Below are positions 58,774 through 64,000 of a stretch of DNA of 64,000 bases, piece after piece. Under the pieces are notes generated by a model. That model saw only the letters and a list, made by a program, of their open reading frames with translations, searched no databases and had not been told where the DNA came from. The stretch covers positions 496,001-560,000 of the forward strand of contig NZ_CP011994.1 in NCBI RefSeq assembly GCF_001632845.1, written 5' to 3'. Source of the DNA: Ectothiorhodospira sp. BSL-9 (GTDB lineage Bacteria; Pseudomonadota; Gammaproteobacteria; Ectothiorhodospirales; Ectothiorhodospiraceae). The position numbers and the translations under genes were made by a program. Each line of letters starts with the position of its first letter. Positions within the stretch are counted from its first letter, which is position 1.

Positions 58774-59169
58774 TTAGAATCGGGCGGTAAAGCTGAAACC
58801 CATGAGATCATCGCCGCACTCCGCCGGGACATTGGGGGCATTGGCCTCAAGCCTGCGCTCTTCCCAACAGATAACGACGGTGACAGTTCCATTGTTCAGG
58901 TTCACCGTGGGCTGGGCGTCGGCCGGGACGGGAAGCGCCTCGTTGACACGCTGGACCCAGTCATTCAAATCGGTCGCGTCAACTCCGCCGCGTGCCCGCA
59001 CCGTATCGGACATTTCATAAGCAAGATGTGTGGCCTGGCTGCGTAAGTAGGCATTTTGATTGAGCTGGACGGACACCGCCTGTATCCCTGCCACCCCCAG
59101 CAGGCCAATGGAGATCACCAATATGGCGATCAACACCTCAATCAATGAAACACCGGTTTGATACTTCAT
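58774..59169 (-). CDS. pilV: Minor pilin PilV
   Basis: About 131 aa. Starts MKYQTG|VSLIEVLIAILVISIGLLGVAG; SVQLNQNAYLRSQATHLAYEMSD matches PilV family sequences. Ends in CGDDLMGFSFTARF, with a cysteine pair (VICWEE, AECGDD). The ATG overlaps the fimT stop (TGATG). Confidence 0.88.
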   Translation of the reverse strand: MKYQTGVSLIEVLIAILVISIGLLGVAGIQAVSVQLNQNAYLRSQATHLAYEMSDTVRARGGVDATDLNDWVQRVNEALPVPADAQPTVNLNNGTVTVVICWEERRLEANAPNVPAECGDDLMGFSFTARF

Positions 59170-59651
59170 CAGCAATCTCCCTGAGTGACGCTGACACGAC
59201 CGGTATTGATGATTTCGAGCGTGCGACTACGGCCCGTGGTGCCGGCGGCACAGCCCGAGGGTTTGATGATTAGGGTCACCGTGCCAGCCGGCGATTCCTT
59301 GACACCCCGACCATTAAAGACGATCGGCTGACCACCTGAGACACCGACTGCCATATTCGACATGCCAGGATAAGCCCTCAGCCGATCATCACCATCACAG
59401 GCATTGCCCAGATGAACACACCAGCCGCTGGCGAAATCATCGCCAGTGGAGGCTGCGACGGTGACCGGCACTCCACGCCTGATGGCTTCGCTGCGTGCCA
59501 GATTGAAGGCTGACACCAGCTCATTGGTTTGTGTGACCACCCGGTTAGTCTGAATGAGGTTCATGAAACCGGGCACGGCAATGGTGGCCAGTATGGCCGC
59601 CACCGCTAGGGTGATCATCAATTCGACGAGTGTGAATCCGCGAGTCTTCAT
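59169..59651 (-). CDS. fimT: Minor pilin FimT/GspH-like
   Basis: 160 aa. RG|FTLVELMITLAVAAILATIAVPGF, then QTNRVVTQTNELVSAFNLARSEAIRRGVPVTV, diagnostic of the FimT/FimU (GspH) group. The soluble domain holds two likely disulfides. It heads the first minor-pilin cluster. Confidence 0.9.
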   Translation of the reverse strand: MKTRGFTLVELMITLAVAAILATIAVPGFMNLIQTNRVVTQTNELVSAFNLARSEAIRRGVPVTVAASTGDDFASGWCVHLGNACDGDDRLRAYPGMSNMAVGVSGGQPIVFNGRGVKESPAGTVTLIIKPSGCAAGTTGRSRTLEIINTGRVSVTQGDC

Positions 59652-59943
59652 TCCTGGAGTCTAGACCTATGGATTGACCTGCGTCTTGTGTGACTGGATT
59701 AACGGGAGGTTTGGTGGAATAGTCGGTGAGGAGTGATAGGCCCCATATGGACCCGTAGGACACCCAAATTGAGGCGCAGCAAGCCGGGAGGCTCTCAGTG
59801 CCCGCTTTACCCTGCTCGGGCACAATCGAACAAGCCGGGACATCCCCCCCGAACCGCATGGAATCGCCTACTCAAGAAAGGCCATGCCCTCCAACCAACC
59901 CACCCTCATCCACCGTGAAAATGGGGACAGACACCTTTTCCCA
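59652..59943. other. Intergenic region before fimT
   Basis: No credible gene. Probably holds the fimT operon promoter on the minus strand; none is convincing by eye. A half copy of the palindromic family lies at its right end. Confidence 0.45.
59917..59943 (+). repeat. Half copy of the GGGGACAGACACC element, copy 11
   Basis: A single arm (GGGGACAGACACCTTTTCC) without the opposite arm. It lies at the 3' end of the Sel1 gene and looks like a decayed copy. Confidence 0.7.
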
Positions 59944-60408
59944 CTAACCCACTTCCCCCCCCAACACCTCCACCTGCCGCCGCGATATCACATGCCCCCG
60001 GGCCGCGGCCCGGGTGATCCATGACAGCCCCAGGGTTTCATCCACCTCCACACCCTCGCCCGCCACATGGCAACGCCCCAGCCAGTGCATGGCGTCCGGG
60101 TCTTCCCGGGTGGCGGCCTGTTCCAGCCAGTGGATGGCCCGTTCCGGCTGACCCGCCTGCAGGAGCATTAAACCCAACTCGCCTTGCGCCATGGGGTCGC
60201 CATTGTCCGCCCGGCGGATGAGGTCCATGTCCTCTTCATTCAGTGGGATACCGATATCATCCAGCAGACCTTCCAGGGGGACCTGGGTGCGGCCCAGGGG
60301 TTCGTCCTTGTTCTTCTTGGCGATGGCCCCTGCGGCGATGCGGCGCCACAGGGTGCGTCGGCTCAGGCCGGTGAGGAAGATGGCGGTTTTCAGGGTGACC
60401 AGGTGCAT
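59944..60408 (-). CDS. HTH/excisionase-like plus Sel1-repeat protein
   Basis: 154 aa. The first 50 residues (HLVTLKTAIFLTGLSRRTLWRRIAAGAI) resemble a MerR/excisionase-type winged helix. The rest holds Sel1/TPR-like repeats (DPMAQGELGLMLLQAGQPERAIHWLEQAA, DPDAMHWLGRCHVAGEGVEV). It lies 4 bp after the second minor-pilin cluster, on the same strand. The function is unknown; a DNA-binding or partner-binding regulator is plausible. Confidence 0.7.
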   Translation of the reverse strand: MHLVTLKTAIFLTGLSRRTLWRRIAAGAIAKKNKDEPLGRTQVPLEGLLDDIGIPLNEEDMDLIRRADNGDPMAQGELGLMLLQAGQPERAIHWLEQAATREDPDAMHWLGRCHVAGEGVEVDETLGLSWITRAAARGHVISRRQVEVLGGEVG

Positions 60409-60412
60409 GGTG

Positions 60413-61624
60413 TCAGGTGTCCGTGTTCACGACCTCTTTCCAGGTTACCACCCTGGGGGCGGCCAGCGGACTGCCCCACAGGCCGTGTTCGCGCAGGTTT
60501 TCCAGGGCCTCGGAGCTGTACTTGAGGCTGAAGTTGCCGCCCAGGTCGGCATCCACGGCATCTTCATTACCGGTGAGGGAGATGATGGAGCCGAACACAT
60601 TGGCCGTGCCCGACCCCGAGGACAGCCGCGCGCCATCGCGCAGGATGATCAGCCCCTCGAAGGTCATGGTGCCGTTGGCGGGGAATATCTCAATGTCACC
60701 GGAGACGATGAGCACACCGGCCCCGTGGGTGTTGCCGCTCAACCGGATGCTACCGGTGCCGGTCACATGGTTGACAGTTGGTGCACTGCGGCTCCCCAGA
60801 AACTGGGAGACGTCCACGGTGTTGCCGGTGTTCACGTCGATCTGGCCCGTATCCGACCGGGAGACGAGTGTATCGGCGTAGGCTTGCCAGTCTGATACGG
60901 TCACGCCGGCTTCTGAGGCGTTCTGGTCGGTTTGACGCACGGGCGGGTCGCCCTGGATCTGGTCGGGGCGGTTGTTGCCATCCTGGTTGCCGGTGCCTAT
61001 CGCGTCTGAACCATCGTTGCCGATCAGGTAGATGCCGGCCTTGTCGCCATCCCGGTTGTCCACCATTTCACCATTGCAACCTGATCCGGAGCAGGAGGCG
61101 CTGCTGGGGAGCCGCCAGTCGCGGCCGTCGTAGTAAACCGTTTTTGATGCGTTGGAGCCGGTGCGTGTCTGGCAGCTGGGCCCGTAGCAGGTGTAGGCCG
61201 ACTCCGGTGAAGGCCCGCCCAGCCCGCGATCCAGCGTGGCTTCCAGAACCCGTTCGGTCCCCGTGGCCGCCACCCAGCCACGCACCCGGACGGTGGCCGT
61301 GCCGCCGATATAGGTGAGGGATTCCAGTTGCCAGGCCACTTGCTGATCATTCCCCAGGTAGCGTTGCTGGGTGCCGATCGCTTCCAGGCTCTCGTTGCGC
61401 TGCCCCCAGTGGGCGAAAGTGGGATCGCGCAGATCCTGAATCACCTGGCTCAGACCGGTTTCAGCGGCCATGAAGGCCTCGGTGGTCTGCTTCTGGTTGC
61501 CGGCGATGCGTTCCTGGATGAAGCTGCCGTTCATGCCCACCACACCGATCAGGGTGGCCATGGACAGGATGATCAGGCTCACGATGAGGACGGTGCCGCG
61601 TTGGGTGTTCTTTGGGGCGTTCAT
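60413..61624 (-). CDS. Large PilX-like minor pilin with beta-rich C-terminus
   Basis: 403 aa. N-terminus RGTVLIVSLIILSMATLIGVVGM, then SFIQERIAGNQKQTTEAFMAAETGLSQV, is clearly PilX. From residue 190 on it has a beta-rich part (SIRLSGNTHGAGVLIVSGDIEIF, FEGLIILRDGARLSSGSGTANVFGSI) that suggests a right-handed beta-helix or bactofilin-like stack. More than twice the size of the other PilX in this window. Cysteines (CYGPSCQ, CSGSGC) may form disulfides. May be a tip-exposed adhesive pilin, by inference. Confidence 0.82.
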   Translation of the reverse strand: MNAPKNTQRGTVLIVSLIILSMATLIGVVGMNGSFIQERIAGNQKQTTEAFMAAETGLSQVIQDLRDPTFAHWGQRNESLEAIGTQQRYLGNDQQVAWQLESLTYIGGTATVRVRGWVAATGTERVLEATLDRGLGGPSPESAYTCYGPSCQTRTGSNASKTVYYDGRDWRLPSSASCSGSGCNGEMVDNRDGDKAGIYLIGNDGSDAIGTGNQDGNNRPDQIQGDPPVRQTDQNASEAGVTVSDWQAYADTLVSRSDTGQIDVNTGNTVDVSQFLGSRSAPTVNHVTGTGSIRLSGNTHGAGVLIVSGDIEIFPANGTMTFEGLIILRDGARLSSGSGTANVFGSIISLTGNEDAVDADLGGNFSLKYSSEALENLREHGLWGSPLAAPRVVTWKEVVNTDT

Positions 61625-61662
61625 GGAAGGCTCCTGGCCGCCGCTTCCGTGCGGCTGACCGG

Positions 61663-62226
61663 TTATGGGTTCGGCAGATTACTGAGGATGGGGCCGCGCA
61701 GGGCCACGTGGAATGTGAGGGAGTGGTGGCGCGGCGGGCCGCCTTCGCTGGCTTGGCTGGTGAAGGTGAGGGTGATTTTTGCGCCGATGGGGTTGGTGCC
61801 CGATGGAAGCGGGTCTGGTTGTGGATCAAATCGCAAGACCGAACCCGGCCTCATGCCTTGAACCAGGATCGGGTCCGTGTCGTCACCCGCCGGCCCACAC
61901 CGCAGCGAATCGCCGTCCACGTGGTAGATCACTTCGCTGCCTGACCCGCTCACGCCGCAAACCGCGGCGTCGCGATGCCGGATTACGCTGATACCCTCGG
62001 GGCTGGTGGTCTCGGCGATGGCGTCGGCTCCGCGGATGTCCCTCACCATGAAATCAACGGCAAAGCCGATGTTGTCCTGCAATGCGCTGAAGCGCTGGGT
62101 TTCCCGGTAGGCGACCTGGTTGCCCAGGAATACATGGATCACCCCGGCGGTGAGGATCAGGCCGATGACCAGGGCCACCATGAGTTCGACGAGGGAGAGG
62201 CCTTTTTGTTGTTTGGCGTGTTTCAT
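61663..62226 (-). CDS. Minor pilin PilW (second cluster)
   Basis: 187 aa, about half the length of the other PilW. KG|LSLVELMVALVIGLILTAGVIHVF, then FSALQDNIGFAVDFMVRDIRGAD, typical of PilW. The ATG overlaps the pilV stop (TGATG). Confidence 0.88.
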   Translation of the reverse strand: MKHAKQQKGLSLVELMVALVIGLILTAGVIHVFLGNQVAYRETQRFSALQDNIGFAVDFMVRDIRGADAIAETTSPEGISVIRHRDAAVCGVSGSGSEVIYHVDGDSLRCGPAGDDTDPILVQGMRPGSVLRFDPQPDPLPSGTNPIGAKITLTFTSQASEGGPPRHHSLTFHVALRGPILSNLPNP

Positions 62227-62717
62227 CAGGAATTCCCGTTCGTAATGTTCACGGGCAAGCGCACACGGTAGTCAAATCGGGTCTCATCCTCCTGGTTTTG
62301 ACCCTGTTCCTGGAAACGCCCTTCTGCCCAGCGGACGCTGATCACGCACACATTGTCGTTTTCGCAGGTGATGTTGGCGTCGCTCATCCCGGGGAGAGAC
62401 ACGGCATGGTTGCCGTCCTCGTCCGTGCCGGCCTGATGCATCCAGTCGTCTCGCCAGTCATCCCTGACCGACTCCACATCGGCCTCGGTGAGTGCTCCGC
62501 CCTCCTCTGCCAGTTTGATCCACAGCCGCTCCCCCGCATCCGTGGCGATCACGCTGGCCACGGTGCGCTGATAGGCGGAGTGAGAGCTCTGCATCCCCAG
62601 CAACTGCAACCCGGCCAGCCCCAGCAGGCCTACAGACAGGACGAGCAGGGCAACCAGGGCCTCGATGAGGGAGAAGCCGGATTGGGGTGGTCGGGTTGTG
62701 TGGGGTGTGTCGGTCAT
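62226..62717 (-). CDS. Type IV pilus modification protein PilV (second cluster)
   Basis: 163 aa. SG|FSLIEALVALLVLSVGLLGLAGLQLLGMQSSHSAYQRTVA is diagnostic of PilV. Heads the second cluster pilV-pilW-pilX on the minus strand, without fimT or pilY1. Confidence 0.9.
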   Translation of the reverse strand: MTDTPHTTRPPQSGFSLIEALVALLVLSVGLLGLAGLQLLGMQSSHSAYQRTVASVIATDAGERLWIKLAEEGGALTEADVESVRDDWRDDWMHQAGTDEDGNHAVSLPGMSDANITCENDNVCVISVRWAEGRFQEQGQNQEDETRFDYRVRLPVNITNGNS

Positions 62718-62902
62718 GGCGTAGGCGTCCTCTCATTACTATGACCGATGATACGCCTCGGCATTACCAGTGGGCCGCCGGGTGGTGGGATTTGGGGGAT
62801 GGATCACAGGGAGCAGTCATGTGTGCCAGGGGCGTGCTGGACGGGGGGAGCCTGGCGCTGCAACTCATCGGTAAAAGCCTACCGCTCACATTCACCTGGG
62901 CT

Positions 62903-62928
62903 CCCCTCTCCCGCGAGCGGGAGAGGGG
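62903..62928. repeat. REP-like palindrome CCCCTCTCCCGC/GCGGGAGAGGGG
   Basis: A 26-bp dyad with a GA centre, followed by GCTGGGGGTGAGGGT-type sequence that matches a REP seen in many proteobacterial genomes. Unrelated in sequence to the other two families in this window. Confidence 0.75.
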
Positions 62929-63093
62929 CTGGGGGTGAGGGTGCGGCTTGGTGGGGGCGTTGGCACGGGGTTGGTCGGCTTCCTGGGCTGGTGGCATGGG
63001 TTTATCAGTGCCACCCCTTTGCTCAGCCTGTGCCAGTGGAGCCTGCTGGATCACGAAACACCCGCTCATCCCGGATAAGGAACCGCTTATGGG

Positions 63094-63110
63094 TTGGCCC
63101 GGGATCTGCA
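63094..63110 (+). promoter_or_regulatory. Sigma-54-type promoter for the pilin gene
   Basis: TTGGCCCG-N4-CTGCA with GG at 63096-63097 and GC at 63108-63109, ten bases apart as sigma-54 requires. pilA is driven by sigma-54 and PilSR in Pseudomonas. Transcription would start about 63121, giving a leader of about 67 nt. Confidence 0.6.
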
Positions 63111-63187
63111 ATATCTCTGGTGCGTAAGGCCGAAGTAGCTGGCCTTGGACCGATGGAATGACTTTTTTATAGACGAGGTGTTTCGTG

Positions 63188-63604
63188 ATGCAGAGACAAC
63201 AAGGTTTTACTTTGATTGAACTGATGATCGTGGTGGCGATTATTGGGATTTTGGCGGCGATTGCGCTGCCGGCTTATCAAAACTATACGGTTCGCGCTCA
63301 AGTCTCCGAGATCATTCTTGCGGCTTCCGCAGGACGAACTGATATTTCCGAATATGTATCAGTGGAAGGCGAACTTCCACCGGCCACCTACACAGTGGAA
63401 ACACAGCAATCGACAAAGGTGGCAAGCTCAACATGGGATGGTACTGATGTAATTGTTACCGCGGCTACTGGCATACATGACGACGTAGACGGGGAAACAA
63501 TTAACTTGCGTCCTAACGTAACGGGCAATACTGCGAACTGGACCTGTGGTGGCTCAATCCCCGCTAGATTCCGTCCAGCGAGCTGTAGAGACTTCGATAT
63601 CTAG
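63188..63604 (+). CDS. pilA: Type IV pilin (probable major pilin)
   Basis: 138 aa. [33 protein letters not shown], a perfect prepilin start with Glu at +5, then [22 protein letters not shown]-terminal cysteine pair ([13 protein letters not shown]) forms the usual D-loop. Own sigma-54-type promoter and a strong terminator mark it as a single, highly expressed gene, hence probably the main pilin rather than PilE at 53097. AT content is higher than in nearby genes. Confidence 0.9.
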   Translation: MQRQQGFTLIELMIVVAIIGILAAIALPAYQNYTVRAQVSEIILAASAGRTDISEYVSVEGELPPATYTVETQQSTKVASSTWDGTDVIVTAATGIHDDVDGETINLRPNVTGNTANWTCGGSIPARFRPASCRDFDI

Positions 63605-63615
63605 AAACGGCGGGT

Positions 63616-63632
63616 AAGGACAGGCACTTTTC
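63616..63632 (+). repeat. Degenerate element arm, copy 12a
   Basis: AAGGACAGGCACTTTTC resembles the arm GGGGACAGACACCTTTTCC with a few changes and no partner arm. Confidence 0.4.
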
Positions 63633-63667
63633 TTGACCTGACTCTTGCCTAGACGGAAACACCCTGA

Positions 63668-63695
63668 CCCCGGCCTCGTGCCGGGGTTTCTTTTT
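63668..63695 (+). terminator. Rho-independent terminator of the pilin gene
   Basis: CCCCGGC and GCCGGGG form a 7-bp stem with a CTCGT loop, followed by TTTCTTTTT. It starts 64 bases after the stop codon. Confidence 0.85.
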
Positions 63696-63720
63696 GGGAC
63701 GATGGGGACGATGAGCTTTT

Positions 63721-63755
63721 AGGAGCAAGGAGCAAGGGAGAGCAAGGAGCAAGGG
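63721..63755 (+). repeat. Short GGAGCAAGG direct repeats
   Basis: Overlapping copies of AGGAGCAAGG and AGCAAGGG in tandem, ending in a degenerate palindrome arm. Confidence 0.55.
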
Positions 63756-63771
63756 ACAGGCACTTCTGACC
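63751..63771 (+). repeat. Degenerate element arm, copy 12b
   Basis: GGGACAGGCACTTCT resembles the arm of the palindromic family, next to the GGAGCAAGG repeats. Confidence 0.35.
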
Positions 63772-64000
63772 ATCCCAGTCAGCCTTTCGCCCCCTACCGC
63801 TTATGTTCAACGCCCACCCGCCCCATTGACCGTCATTTCCTCGCCTGGGAATCGCCCTCCGGCCTCGGGCTCCCCCGACATCTTCCTCAAAGCACGAACG
63901 GCACCCACAAGCCAGCCTCGGCACAGCACCGCAGCCTGTTAGAAACCGTTCAGCAAAGCCCCTCAGGCCGCTGATCGTCGTCGCTGCTGACGATACACGG

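Larger units (their letters stand above)
62718..63187. other. Intergenic region with REP and pilin promoter
   Basis: 470 bp between the divergent pilV and pilin genes. No credible ORF. Contains the REP-like palindrome at 62903-62928 and the sigma-54 promoter at 63094-63110. Confidence 0.6.
63605..64000. other. Intergenic region after the pilin
   Basis: No credible gene to the window edge. Contains the pilin terminator, two degenerate arms of the palindromic family (63616-63632 and 63751-63771), and a short GGAGCAAGG repeat array. Confidence 0.5.

Noticed and set aside
62748-63161. A 137-codon frame before the pilin
   Set aside because: It crosses a REP palindrome and the sigma-54 promoter, and its product has no recognisable sequence.

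Overview
This is a GC-rich chromosomal window from a gammaproteobacterium. Gene content and order (argE-argA, rsmD/M16 proteases/ftsY-ftsE-ftsX-rpoH, tsaD/rpsU/yqeY, mrcA divergent from pilMNOPQ, ccoNOQP-GHIS) suggest a Chromatiales/Ectothiorhodospiraceae-like respiratory bacterium. That placement is inferred from gene content and style only. No rRNA, tRNA, CRISPR array, prophage or intact insertion sequence was seen.

Layout. 1-13 kb: end of arginine synthesis (argE partial, argA), an O-methyltransferase, cpdA, glgX, the cell-wall recycling pair amgK-murU, ubiT, rimO, rpmE, a secreted thermonuclease and malate dehydrogenase. 13-20 kb: a DUF6489 protein, a 5'-3' exonuclease, a DUF1007/NicO nickel-cobalt export pair, rluE, slt and a fructosamine-kinase-like gene. 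20-27.6 kb: rsmD, two M16 peptidases, ftsY (frameshifted as read), ftsEX and rpoH behind a CIRCE-like operator. 27.6-36.2 kb: a complete cbb3 oxidase locus on the minus strand, ending in a 51-codon membrane ORF coupled to ccoS. 36.4-45.3 kb: bioC-bioH, plsY, tsaD, rpsU, yqeY, hemE, a conserved unknown and mrcA. 45.4-63.6 kb: a type IV pilus region with pilMNOPQ (pilP frameshifted as read), an Ig-like lipoprotein, two minor-pilin clusters (fimT-pilV-pilW-pilX-pilY1-pilE and pilV-pilW-pilX), an HTH/Sel1 protein and a separate pilin gene behind a sigma-54-type promoter.

The most unusual feature is a dense population of short palindromes. One family (about 66-71 bp, arms ending GGGGACAGACACC or GGGGACGGA) occurs about ten times, mostly between genes and often at convergent 3' ends. 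It has no stop codon in any frame, and one copy supplies the N-terminus of bioH. A second family (26-bp core, longer 50-bp form) occurs four times, with two copies read in frame inside ftsY and ccoI in opposite orientations. These resemble REP elements moved by REP-associated transposases, but no such transposase lies in the window.

Two genes, ftsY and pilP, are each broken by what looks like one missing C in a poly-C run. That points to sequencing or assembly error rather than biology, but should be checked. Other points worth following are the CIRCE-type operator over the rpoH promoter, a DnaA-box cluster in an AT-rich gap before rpmE, and the large beta-rich PilX-like minor pilin.
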